DNA of 25,309 nt from Candidatus Thorarchaeota archaeon (lineage in GTDB: Archaea; Asgardarchaeota; Thorarchaeia; Thorarchaeales; Thorarchaeaceae). This document shows positions 6,545-14,050 of this stretch, in pieces. Every line of letters begins with the position of its first letter. The stretch's first letter is position 1. The translations under genes and the position numbers were made by a program. The notes beneath the pieces are model-generated. The model saw only the letters and a program-made list of their open reading frames with translations, did not search any database and had not been told where the DNA came from. The stretch lies in contig JAEORN010000170.1 of the NCBI GenBank assembly GCA_016840825.1, positions 1-25,309 of the forward strand. The letters are read 5' to 3'.

Positions 6545-7587
6545 ACCATATGGAAACTGGAGTCATGGATTACCATTCTCGATGCACTTGTTCCGGCATT
6601 AATCCTTGATTCACCAAAGATAATGGAATCAGTGATGTTACAGCTATCATGGATTATTGATTTACCCTGTATACAAACATTAGGCCCGAGTATAGTATTA
6701 TGACCAATGTGTGTGTTCCCTGATATCAATACTGGTCCAATAACTTTAGCCCCCGCCTGAAAGTGAATATTTGGTTTTAGGGACATTTCCTCACCAATTT
6801 CAATGTGGTCACCATCAGGAACGAAGAACATACCAGGCTCATGTTGATGCTGACTCAATAGAAATTTATTGATATCTAAAAGATCTGCCAAAGTGTCAAT
6901 ATCAGCCCACTTTCCCTGTATTTCATTAGCAAAGACCATCTTTCTCTGAGATACCATTCGTTCAATTACTTCAATTACCCTAGAATAGCCATTCATCAAG
7001 GATTCCTTACAATATTCGAAGAAGAAAGGTGACGCAATCAGCATCATTGCTGATTTTGCATTTCCTTCTCCCACTTCTATTATATTGAGATTCTCATCAA
7101 CCAGAAGAGAAGTACCTTTGATTGCGTTTCTATCAATAGCCATAATCAAATCAAATGAGGTGAATTTCTTCATCGAATTGATCATTTGTGTAAGAATGGA
7201 TGAATCGAGAACTAAATCGACTGGACAAATTAGAGCAATATCATCAAGAGATTCAGTAGCTGTTACTAATGTCTGTAATGGGCCTTTTCTATAGTCAGGA
7301 ACGTCGATGCATCTTACTTGGTCCTTTGAATATCTGGAGTGAATTAGGTCCTTGATATCATCTCCTTTCCAGCCAACTCCAATAGAAATGCTATCAATGC
7401 TAGCTTTTAGAAAATTATCCACTAGCTGCTCGACTAGTGTCTTATCGAGGCACGGGAGTAGGGCTTTTGGAACTCTTTCTGTTAATCCTCCAAATCGAGT
7501 TCCTTCCCCAGCAGCTAGTATTATACCGTAAATGGAAATTCCTCCCAAATAGTCAGAAAATAAAAGCTTCTTATGGATGTTTTTCAC
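6541..7587 (-). CDS. Sugar/inositol-phosphate nucleotidyltransferase with left-handed beta-helix tail
   Basis: This enzyme would activate a sugar- or polyol-phosphate with an NTP. In the 348-residue frame, residues 20-50 hold the nucleotide-binding signature YGIILAAGEGTRFGG with the downstream PKALLP lysine motif. LICPVDLVL (about 115-125) is the usual metal-binding acidic strand, and KWADIDTLADLL matches the W-x-DIDTPEDL motif. From about residue 265, hexapeptide repeats form a beta-helix tail (AKVIGPVLISGNTHIGHN..., IIHDSCNITDSIIFG). Overlap with the CDP-alcohol phosphatidyltransferase suggests a CTP-dependent, inositol-1-phosphate-cytidylyltransferase-like role. The coordinates use the GTG at 7587, which has no ribosome binding site. 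A better start may be an AUU at 7533: GGGAGG (7546-7541) lies 7 nt before it, and the protein would then begin directly at the family's usual N-terminus. Confidence 0.85.
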   Translation of the reverse strand: MKNIHKKLLFSDYLGGISIYGIILAAGEGTRFGGLTERVPKALLPCLDKTLVEQLVDNFLKASIDSISIGVGWKGDDIKDLIHSRYSKDQVRCIDVPDYRKGPLQTLVTATESLDDIALICPVDLVLDSSILTQMINSMKKFTSFDLIMAIDRNAIKGTSLLVDENLNIIEVGEGNAKSAMMLIASPFFFEYCKESLMNGYSRVIEVIERMVSQRKMVFANEIQGKWADIDTLADLLDINKFLLSQHQHEPGMFFVPDGDHIEIGEEMSLKPNIHFQAGAKVIGPVLISGNTHIGHNTILGPNVCIQGKSIIHDSCNITDSIIFGESRINAGTSASRMVIHDSSFHMV

Positions 7588-7598
7588 TGTAAGAAATC

Positions 7599-8312
7599 GT
7601 GAATGGAACTGTGACAGCCAGAATACTTAGACCAAAAAGCGAAGAAGAAATCAAGAATGCTATAAGTGAAGCTGTAGAGGTGTTGCTCGCTGGCGGTCTT
7701 GTAGTATATCCAACAGATACAAGCTACGGATTGACATGTGACCCCAGAAATCAAGAAGCTTTTGAAAAGCTATTTGATGTCAAAAAACGAAGTCGCAGCA
7801 TTGGACTTCCGCTCCTCTTTACCGATAGCAAACAGTGTGAAGCGTATCATGAGTTCCGCGGCTTAGAGCTTGCAATCATTAGACTATTCTGGCCAGGAGT
7901 ACTAACCCTAATAGTATCAACGAAAGAAGAAGTTCCGGAGTATCTTACAGGCGGTAGAGGTTCACTCGCTATACGGGTCCCAAATCATGATATTCCTAGG
8001 GGCTTAGCGAAACAACTAGATACACCGATTGCAGGGACAAGCGCGAATCTCTCAGGAGGCCCAAGTCCATTTGAGGTCCAAATAGCTTTTGACCAATTGG
8101 GTGATGATGTGGATTTGTATATTGATACTGGGCCTTCTAATAGAGATAACAACTCGACGATTGTAGGTGTGGATGAAGAAACCGATGGATTCTCAAGTGT
8201 CAAAGTTTATCGAGAAGGTGCCCTTTCAATAGAGAAATTAACTGAAAGCCTTCAATTTGACTCAGACGCGTTAAGATTCTGGACAAACAGAATAGTGTAC
8301 GCTGACATGTGA
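7599..8312 (+). CDS. Sua5/YciO/YrdC-family L-threonylcarbamoyladenylate synthase
   Basis: A 237-residue cytoplasmic enzyme that makes threonylcarbamoyl-AMP from threonine, bicarbonate and ATP, the first step of the t6A tRNA modification. Seen motifs: VVYPTDTSYGLTCDP (35-49), the basic loop KKRSRSIGLPL (62-72), FWPGVLTLIV (97-106), RGSLAIRVPNH (120-130), AGTSANLSGG (145-154) and NSTIV near 188. The length fits the YrdC-only form; the extra Sua5 C-terminal domain is missing. The start is a GTG at 7599 with no clear Shine-Dalgarno site; an AT-rich stretch at about 7556-7566 could give a leaderless transcript. It lies 11 bases from the annotated start of the divergent nucleotidyltransferase, so their promoters overlap. 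The THUMP gene follows directly. Cgi121, a KEOPS subunit acting on this product, is encoded nearby on the other strand. Confidence 0.9.
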   Translation: MNGTVTARILRPKSEEEIKNAISEAVEVLLAGGLVVYPTDTSYGLTCDPRNQEAFEKLFDVKKRSRSIGLPLLFTDSKQCEAYHEFRGLELAIIRLFWPGVLTLIVSTKEEVPEYLTGGRGSLAIRVPNHDIPRGLAKQLDTPIAGTSANLSGGPSPFEVQIAFDQLGDDVDLYIDTGPSNRDNNSTIVGVDEETDGFSSVKVYREGALSIEKLTESLQFDSDALRFWTNRIVYADM

Positions 8313-8322
8313 GGGATACTTT

Positions 8323-8856
8323 CTGCAAGAATTCAATATACTAATAGGATGTCCCAGAGAGAGAGAACGGGCAGCACTTTCTGAGGTGAAGTATTTCATA
8401 GGGGATCTTCTGGGAGATGATCTTCTCAAAATCAATCGCACTCACATTGTCGGTCTTGTAACATGCCATACTAGCTTGAATCCATTCGAAGTTGTTCGTA
8501 ATCTTAGGGAGATGGCTATTGAGAATGCATATCAATTCAGATTCGCTATTCGATTTACACCTCTTGAGAAATGCGTGCCTTCCAAACTCGAGAATATCGT
8601 AGAAAGTGTAGAAGCGTTACTTGGAAAGATCGATAATGATGAAACATTTAGAGTAACTGTTAGGAGAAGGCATACAGAGCTTGAAACTATGGATGTCGTG
8701 TCTGCTGTTGCATCAGTTGTTCCAAGGACTGTGGATTTAGACAATCCTGACAAAACAATATGGATTGAGATTGTGGGAGAGCTAACCGGAATATCCATTC
8801 TTGATCAAGACGATGATATTCTATCGATTATGTCGATGAGAGATGACATGTATTAG
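8323..8856 (+). CDS. THUMP-domain RNA-binding protein (Tan1-like), probable CUG start
   Basis: A 177-residue protein. The second half (about 70-165) follows the THUMP pattern: FRFAIRFTPLEKCV, helix, ETFRVTVRRRHTELETMDVVSAVASVV, VDLDNPDKTIWIEIVGELTGISIL. THUMP proteins deliver modification enzymes to tRNA; archaeal Tan1-like proteins act in cytidine acetylation. No ATG, GTG or TTG is available before a GTG at 8386, and starting there would delete the N-terminal strand and helix. Upstream in the same frame, after a TAG at 8293-8295, the reading is QEFNILIGCPRERERAALSEV, just like the N-terminus of Tan1-type proteins. GAGGG (8311-8315), overlapping the preceding gene's stop, is 7 nt before a CTG at 8323. 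I therefore call the CUG as start. It forms an operon with the Sua5/YrdC gene. Confidence 0.8.
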   Translation: MQEFNILIGCPRERERAALSEVKYFIGDLLGDDLLKINRTHIVGLVTCHTSLNPFEVVRNLREMAIENAYQFRFAIRFTPLEKCVPSKLENIVESVEALLGKIDNDETFRVTVRRRHTELETMDVVSAVASVVPRTVDLDNPDKTIWIEIVGELTGISILDQDDDILSIMSMRDDMY

Positions 8857-8860
8857 ATAT

Positions 8861-9442
8861 CTAGGATTCTAATGCAACACTACTTACTCGACTAGCAACA
8901 CAGCGAGAGAGTGCTTCTTGAATACTTGAAGGGCTTCGTGTGTCTAAAATCGTTTCCAACTCCAATTCATCGATTTCGAAGTGCTGCATTATCGCAGCAA
9001 GACGTGATTCTTCAGGTGGAAATGGTACATCAGGAGATGTACCGATGACGGACAGAATATCTTGAATGACCTTGGCGATATTCCCCTGGTTCTTGTCCAC
9101 AACCACTATTGCAATCCTATCTAATTGCTCACTAACTCCGAATGTAGCAAGAGCGCGTCCAATTTGCTTTTGACCTGATGCATAAACAGCGATTTCGATA
9201 TCAAGAGACCTTGCTTGTGAGTAATTTCCATACCAAGCATTAACAGCATTCTGTGATGCGGATAAGAGATGATGCATATTTACAACCAAATGAGCATTAA
9301 GTAATTGCACAGCCATCATCTCACTAGAGAAACTAGCAGCTAGTGAAATCAGTTCATCCTTACTCAATCCATTATCATTAGTCACTACTGAGATGCCAAC
9401 AAACAAATCACCCGCTGGAGAATATAGTCGCTCAATTCGCAT
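8861..9442 (-). CDS. cgi121: KEOPS complex subunit Cgi121
   Basis: A 193-residue protein matching Cgi121/TPRKB. KEOPS (Kae1, Bud32, Cgi121, Pcc1) transfers threonylcarbamoyl to A37 of tRNA; Cgi121 binds Bud32 and the tRNA CCA end. The diagnostic stretch is NAWYGNYSQARSLDIEIAVYASGQKQIGRAL (68-98): a helix, the strand IEIAVYASG and the QI-x-RAL helix. It is followed by FGVSEQLDRIAIVVVD (101-116). N-terminal residues 45-65 (VQLLNAHLVVNMHHLLSASQ) match the usual 'hlv.g..hll.A...A' opening. It is about 30 residues longer than many archaeal homologues, mostly at both ends. Its start lies 20 bases after the phosphoribosyltransferase gene on the same strand, so the two probably share a transcript. 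It ends 4 bases from the convergent THUMP gene. Confidence 0.85.
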   Translation of the reverse strand: MRIERLYSPAGDLFVGISVVTNDNGLSKDELISLAASFSSEMMAVQLLNAHLVVNMHHLLSASQNAVNAWYGNYSQARSLDIEIAVYASGQKQIGRALATFGVSEQLDRIAIVVVDKNQGNIAKVIQDILSVIGTSPDVPFPPEESRLAAIMQHFEIDELELETILDTRSPSSIQEALSRCVASRVSSVALES

Positions 9443-9462
9443 TCATAACAGCCCCAATTAGA

Positions 9463-10044
9463 CTACAATCTCTTTATGAAATAGTCAGTTATAGTTGGTT
9501 CAAATCCAACTTCAAATACCGGTTTATTTCGAATCTCAAGCATGCTTAGTTCGGGATTTTCATCTTTGAATTTTTGCACCAGTGCTATAATTGACTCACG
9601 AATCTCCCATGGATAGACTGTCCAGCTAGTAACCATTTGCATATAGAAATCAGGAACTACACAAGAAGTAGGTTTGAGATGTAGAACGGCACTCCTAAGT
9701 TCCTTAGCTCCGAGTTTCTTGACATATTCAATTGCATGGAGGAGACTTTCTCCAGAATCTGCAACCTCGTCTATAATAAGTACGTTCTTGTCTTCAATAG
9801 GTATTGAGAGCGGTTGAGTGATTTTAGGTTCCCGCCCATGTACTCCTAGGTCGGTATAATACTCAATTCGAACATTGAACATCGCATGTGCATATAGCAC
9901 ATCTGATAGGATTCTCGCAGGAATCCAGCCCCCACGTGCAATTCCAATTATCAAATCAGGTACAAAACCGCTTTCGACAATACGCTCTGAAAGTTGAAGA
10001 GTGAGATTGTATACATCGCTCCAACTTAGTATAAGATACTCCAT
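9463..10044 (-). CDS. Purine-type phosphoribosyltransferase
   Basis: A 193-residue cytoplasmic type I phosphoribosyltransferase, probably joining a purine base to PRPP in salvage. Residues 26-43 (GFVPDLIIGIARGGWIPA) form the PPi loop region with the RGG turn. Residues 87-101 (NVLIIDEVADSGESLL) are the PRPP-binding motif; the family's acidic pair appears as D92-E93, with D96-S97-G98 as the phosphate loop. VTSWTVYPWE (about 150) is the C-terminal base-binding strand as in xanthine/guanine enzymes (COG2236 group). I start at the ATG at 10044 because GAGGT is 10 nt upstream; a TTG at 10053 lies too close to that site. Cgi121 follows 20 bases downstream. It is divergent from hutI across 88 bases. 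Exact base specificity is not visible. Confidence 0.85.
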   Translation of the reverse strand: MEYLILSWSDVYNLTLQLSERIVESGFVPDLIIGIARGGWIPARILSDVLYAHAMFNVRIEYYTDLGVHGREPKITQPLSIPIEDKNVLIIDEVADSGESLLHAIEYVKKLGAKELRSAVLHLKPTSCVVPDFYMQMVTSWTVYPWEIRESIIALVQKFKDENPELSMLEIRNKPVFEVGFEPTITDYFIKRL

Positions 10045-10132
10045 GAAATGCAACTACCTCTTGGTTTGTCGATTTCTCAACTTTCTCCCTAATTAATTCA
10101 ACCCCAATATACAAGAGGAGGAGTGACGAAAT

Positions 10133-11410
10133 ATGCTTGTGGATGCGATGAAACCAGATCTTGTACTGACTGATATCAAAGAGCTTGCTACACTCAAAGG
10201 TGCCAGTGAACATCCAAAAACAGGAGATGAGATGAAAGAACTCTCGATTATACAAGATGGAGCCATTGCGATAAAGGATGGGATAGTTACCGCTGTTGGT
10301 AAAACAAAAGATGTTCTTCACGAAATCGAAAGTGAATCCTTTTCACACATAGAATTACCTGGCATGACAGCTCTTCCTGGTTTCATCGATAGTCATACAC
10401 ACTTAGTTTTTGGAGGATCTCGTGAGCATGATTTCGCAATGAAACTTGCGGGAAAGACCTACATGGAGATTTTAGAAGCTGGTGGAGGTATACTAAACAC
10501 TCTGCGGGCTACTCGAGAGGCTTCAGTAGATACCTTAGTGGCAAATGGATTTTCATTTGGAGAGAGAATGCTTGCGGAAGGAACTACTTCCTTTGAGTCG
10601 AAAAGTGGGTATGGCTTAGACACAAAGAATGAGATTAAGATGCTTCAAGCGATCACTAATCTAAGATCGATGCTTCCAATGGATATCTCTTCTACATTTC
10701 TAGGAGCTCATGCTGTGCCTCCTGAGTATCAAGAGAGAACTGACGATTACGTTGATTTGGTCATTAATGAGATGATTCCTCAGGTTACTAAGGTAGGCAC
10801 TGCGGAATTCTGTGATGTATTCTGCGAGAAAGGAGTCTTTGGTATTGATCAATCGAGAAGAATTCTTCTTGAGGCAAAGGCACATGGAATGAAAATCAAG
10901 TTGCATGCCGATGAGATAGTACAATTAGGTGGAGCTGAATTGGCAGCAGAACTCAAAGCAATTTCTGCAGATCATCTATTGATGTCGTCGGATGATGGAC
11001 TAGAGAAAATGAGGAAAGCAGGGACAATCGCGACTCTTTTGCCAGGAACAGCTTTCAGTTTGGATACAGAATATGCTCGTGCGAGAGATATGATAGATAT
11101 GGGACTCCCGGTGGCATTGGCTTCTGATTTCAATCCTAATTGTGCAAATGAATCACTATTCTTTACCGCAGCGCTTGCGTGCTACAAGATGAAGATGCAT
11201 CCTCGAGAGGTTATTTCAGCATTAACGATCAATGCAGCGCATGCCTTGGATAAGGCGGATAGGCTTGGAAGTATTGAAGTTGGAAAACGGGCAGACATCA
11301 TAATCTTGGAATGTCCAAATCCCGAATACATCGCCTATAGATTCGGTGTGAATTTGATTCACACTGTGATTGCTAACGGAGAGGTTGTACATACAAAACT
11401 AGGACCATAG
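10133..11410 (+). CDS. hutI: Imidazolonepropionase
   Basis: A 425-residue amidohydrolase that opens 4-imidazolone-5-propanoate to N-formimino-L-glutamate, the third step of histidine degradation. The metal site is complete: H88 and H90 in IDSHTHLVFGGSRE (86-98), H258 in KLHADE, H281 in SADHL, D332 in ALASDFNPN. The AGGGI motif (116-120) and SFESKSGYGLDTKNEIKML (153-171) are HutI hallmarks. The start at 10133 is backed by an excellent site, GGAGGAGTGA at 10117-10126. The gene is on the opposite strand from hutU and hutH, with the DtxR and DUF2225 genes between them, so it needs its own promoter in the 88-base region shared with the phosphoribosyltransferase. Confidence 0.97.
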   Translation: MLVDAMKPDLVLTDIKELATLKGASEHPKTGDEMKELSIIQDGAIAIKDGIVTAVGKTKDVLHEIESESFSHIELPGMTALPGFIDSHTHLVFGGSREHDFAMKLAGKTYMEILEAGGGILNTLRATREASVDTLVANGFSFGERMLAEGTTSFESKSGYGLDTKNEIKMLQAITNLRSMLPMDISSTFLGAHAVPPEYQERTDDYVDLVINEMIPQVTKVGTAEFCDVFCEKGVFGIDQSRRILLEAKAHGMKIKLHADEIVQLGGAELAAELKAISADHLLMSSDDGLEKMRKAGTIATLLPGTAFSLDTEYARARDMIDMGLPVALASDFNPNCANESLFFTAALACYKMKMHPREVISALTINAAHALDKADRLGSIEVGKRADIIILECPNPEYIAYRFGVNLIHTVIANGEVVHTKLGP

Positions 11411-11417
11411 CAATCTA

Positions 11418-11846
11418 TTATTGGCTTGTTCTGAATTTAGACAGCATTTCAGAGGCCTTCGAATCATTCTTTACCCAATCTACGAATCCAAGGAGCATCT
11501 CGACTGTTCTAGGTCGGACTATATGTTCTATCTCACAGGCATCCTCATCAGCTAGTACAGGTTCAACACCAATGGCTTCAAAGAACCACCGAAGAGTTTC
11601 ATGAGTTCTTTCTAGCTTCTCAGCAATCTTTCGCCCCTTCTTTGTTAAGGTGACTTCACGATTGTACTTCTCGTAGTTTACTAGACCATATTCGGACTTG
11701 GATAGTTTTCGAAGTACATAGGTCACACTTGGCGCTTTTACACCTCGTGCTTCTGCAATATCAGAAACGCTAGCTCCTTTTCGTTCATTCTCTAGTTTGT
11801 AGATAGTTTCCAGATACTGCTCCATCGCTTTTGAGAGATGTTCCAC
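11418..11846 (-). CDS. DtxR-family metal-dependent transcriptional regulator
   Basis: A 142-residue DNA-binding protein that represses genes when Fe2+ or Mn2+ is bound. Residues 8-70 are the winged helix (EQYLETIYKLENERKG, then VSDIAEARGVKAPSVTYVLRKL, then the wing VNYEKYNREVTLTKKG). Residues 71-140 are the dimerisation and metal domain. Candidate ligands are E13, H82 (THETLRWFF), and C104, E107, H108 in DACEIEHIV; the Cys-x2-Glu-His pattern is that of DtxR/IdeR rather than the Mn-type MntR. The residue matching DtxR Met10 is Gln10. There is no SH3-like third domain, as in short archaeal members. The start is GTG at 11846 with AGGTGA 6 nt upstream. It is convergent with hutI (7-base gap). Its target genes are unknown; nothing nearby is an obvious metal transporter. 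Confidence 0.9.
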   Translation of the reverse strand: MEHLSKAMEQYLETIYKLENERKGASVSDIAEARGVKAPSVTYVLRKLSKSEYGLVNYEKYNREVTLTKKGRKIAEKLERTHETLRWFFEAIGVEPVLADEDACEIEHIVRPRTVEMLLGFVDWVKNDSKASEMLSKFRTSQ

Positions 11847-11933
11847 TAGTAATCACCTGAGTCTTAATTCTTAGAGCTGTCTAACAATTCATACGTGTAA
11901 GCTACATAAAGCTTCACGCATGACAAAAAAATA

Positions 11934-12410
11934 ATGACAACAATCAAGACATTCAGATTTGAGTGCCCAGAGTGTAAAGGTTCCTTTCTCGGACATGTAT
12001 TGGCGTCCTTTGGTTATCGCGCCATTGATGAGAATCTCTGCAGAGAGTTCTGGGGGCTCAATCCTATGCTTTTCATGTTGATAATGTGTCCTCATTGTAG
12101 TAATGTAGCCGCTCCTGATGACTATGATACCACTGAATCGTCCGAAGATGCGGATCTAAAATGGGCCCCTGAAACATGTGAAACATACACTGCTCTTGCC
12201 AACAAACTGAGAGCAGAGGATGAGTTCAAAAATTGTTTATCAATTGGATATTATCTACATCAAGCAGCTTGCTGTGCTAAGCTCCAAGATGGCGATTCAA
12301 TACCATTATTCAGACAAGCAAACAAATACTATAGACTAGCAAAAGAGCATGGGATGCAGGAAGCGGGAATGTATGACATAGATACTCTGATTGAAAGAAC
12401 ATCGGTTTAG
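11934..12410 (+). CDS. DUF2225-like zinc-ribbon protein
   Basis: A 158-residue protein. The N-terminal half carries two Cys pairs, FECPECKGSF (8-17) and IMCPHCSNVA (50-59), that would bind one zinc. Between them is YRAIDENLCREFWGLNPMLFML, matching the DUF2225 arrangement (R-x-x-D-x-D-x-RP-x-YxGxNPLxY followed by CPxCGYA). The C-terminal half is alpha-helical with a TPR-like look (LANKLRAEDEFKNCLSIGYYLHQAACCAKLQ...LFRQANKYYRLAKEHG), usual for this group. Function is not known. The ATG at 11934 has no Shine-Dalgarno site, but CATAAAG at about 11903-11909 is placed correctly for a leaderless transcript. The gene ends 2 bases from the convergent hutH. Confidence 0.7.
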   Translation: MTTIKTFRFECPECKGSFLGHVLASFGYRAIDENLCREFWGLNPMLFMLIMCPHCSNVAAPDDYDTTESSEDADLKWAPETCETYTALANKLRAEDEFKNCLSIGYYLHQAACCAKLQDGDSIPLFRQANKYYRLAKEHGMQEAGMYDIDTLIERTSV

Positions 12411-12412
12411 GC

Positions 12413-13945
12413 CTATTCCTCTAATAGGGTTCCAGCTACTTCCTCTGAATTTCCAACGAGATTACCTGATATTATCAACTCACGTATCGCATCGATATCC
12501 TTTGCTATAACTCGATCATCCTCTAATACAGGTACCTTCTTTCTGATCTCCTGATGGACAAGCTGCAGAGGTTTTGATGGCTTCAATGGATGAAGAAGAT
12601 CAATTCCTTGACTTGCACATAATAGCTCAATTGCTATGACATTCAGGACATTCTCCAATATCTTCCTTGCCTTCCGTGCTGCGATAGTTCCCATACTCAC
12701 ATGATCCTCTTGGTCGGCACTTGTTGGAATAGAATCGACACTAGCAGGATGGGCAAGTACTTTGTTCTCAGATACTAAGGCAGCGGCAGTATATTGAGCG
12801 ATCATCAGTCCTGAACGTAATCCGCCTTCTTTAGTGAGAAATGCCGGAAGACCGCTGAGATCAGGATTGACCAAGCGATTAATCCTACGTTCTGAGATAT
12901 TCGCGATTTCTGAAAGAGCAATGCCTAGGAAATCCATGGTCAAAGCAATAGGTTGACCGTGAAAATTGCCACCCGAAACGACATCACCACCTTCTGTAAA
13001 TACTAGTGGATTGTCAGTGGCAGAATTAATCTCTGTTTCAAGGATACTACGAATATATCGAATGGAATCCAATGACGCTCCGAGAACTTGTGGAACGCAT
13101 CTCAAGGAGTAAGCATCTTGCACCTTTCCACAATTTGCATGTGATTGATTGATTTCACTATCTGGGAGAAGCATGCGCATGACTTCAGCTATATCTCCTT
13201 GTCCTTCATGAGGGCGGATTTCGTGAATCCGTTTATCGAGCGCTGCACGGGTACCTCTTAATGCCTCAAGGGACATAGCAGCCGCAATGGCAGCATTCCT
13301 CACAATCATCATCGCATCATGAACCGCTAAGACTCCAATAGAGGTCATTGGTTGTGTGCCATTGATGAGAGCTACACCTTCCTTTGCTTGAAGATTGATG
13401 GGTTTAATGCCAGCCTTCTTCATTGCAGTGCTACCAGGAATCTGTTCGTCCCTATAGAAAGCCTCGCCTTCACCAATCATGACCAGAACCATGTGAGCAA
13501 GCGGAGCTAGGTCCCCACTCGATCCTACTGATCCTTGCTCAGGCACAACGGGGACGACATCCTTATTCAGCATCTCAATGAGTGTCTCAACGACGGTGGT
13601 TCTCACACCTGAGAATCCCTTAGCCAGTGCATTCGCTCTTAGCAACATCATTCCTCGTACTACTTCAGTAGGGAATGGGTTTCCAACTCCTGCGCTATGA
13701 CTCCGAATGAGGTTGACTTGTAGTTGCGCAAGATCCTTTCCTTCAATCGATACGTTCGCGAGGTCTCCAAAGCCTGTATTGACCCCATATACTGTACGAC
13801 CTTCTCCAAGCGCTGTATCAACAATTTCTCTGCTTGCAAGAATCCGTTCGCGAGCGTCATTGTCTAATGTAACTTCAAAATGATGCCGTGCTACATTCAC
13901 TACATCTTCAATTGTTAGAGTTTCACCGTCAATTGATACGACCAT
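12413..13945 (-). CDS. hutH: Histidine ammonia-lyase
   Basis: A 510-residue MIO-dependent lyase that converts L-histidine to urocanate and ammonia. Seen hallmarks: YGVNTGFG (53-60, catalytic Tyr53), GSVGSSGDLAPLAHM (138-152, the MIO loop), INGTQPMTS, TDNPLVF and GGNFHGQPIAL, VSMGTIAARKARKI, and the C-terminal ELLCASQGIDLL. The MIO triad is Ser142-Ser143-Gly144 instead of the usual Ala-Ser-Gly. Length fits the family. The start at 13945 has GAGGGATC about 4 nt upstream. The gene follows hutU on the same strand after 105 bases, consistent with a hutUH transcription unit. Confidence 0.97.
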   Translation of the reverse strand: MVVSIDGETLTIEDVVNVARHHFEVTLDNDARERILASREIVDTALGEGRTVYGVNTGFGDLANVSIEGKDLAQLQVNLIRSHSAGVGNPFPTEVVRGMMLLRANALAKGFSGVRTTVVETLIEMLNKDVVPVVPEQGSVGSSGDLAPLAHMVLVMIGEGEAFYRDEQIPGSTAMKKAGIKPINLQAKEGVALINGTQPMTSIGVLAVHDAMMIVRNAAIAAAMSLEALRGTRAALDKRIHEIRPHEGQGDIAEVMRMLLPDSEINQSHANCGKVQDAYSLRCVPQVLGASLDSIRYIRSILETEINSATDNPLVFTEGGDVVSGGNFHGQPIALTMDFLGIALSEIANISERRINRLVNPDLSGLPAFLTKEGGLRSGLMIAQYTAAALVSENKVLAHPASVDSIPTSADQEDHVSMGTIAARKARKILENVLNVIAIELLCASQGIDLLHPLKPSKPLQLVHQEIRKKVPVLEDDRVIAKDIDAIRELIISGNLVGNSEEVAGTLLEE

Positions 13946-14050
13946 TGAGATCCCTCAGAACAGCACATTCAAGATTCTCTGGTAAGGACTAGATTACTTC
14001 GCGCTTTTTGTTGCTTTAGTAATTATCGTTCCTGAGAGTTCGGTATTCAT

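Noticed and set aside
13994..14050. 18-codon frame (MNTELSGTIITKATKSAK) directly after the hutU TAG stop, in frame with hutU
   Set aside because: Too short to support, no own ribosome binding site, and urocanase is already complete at the TAG; amber readthrough has no evidence here.
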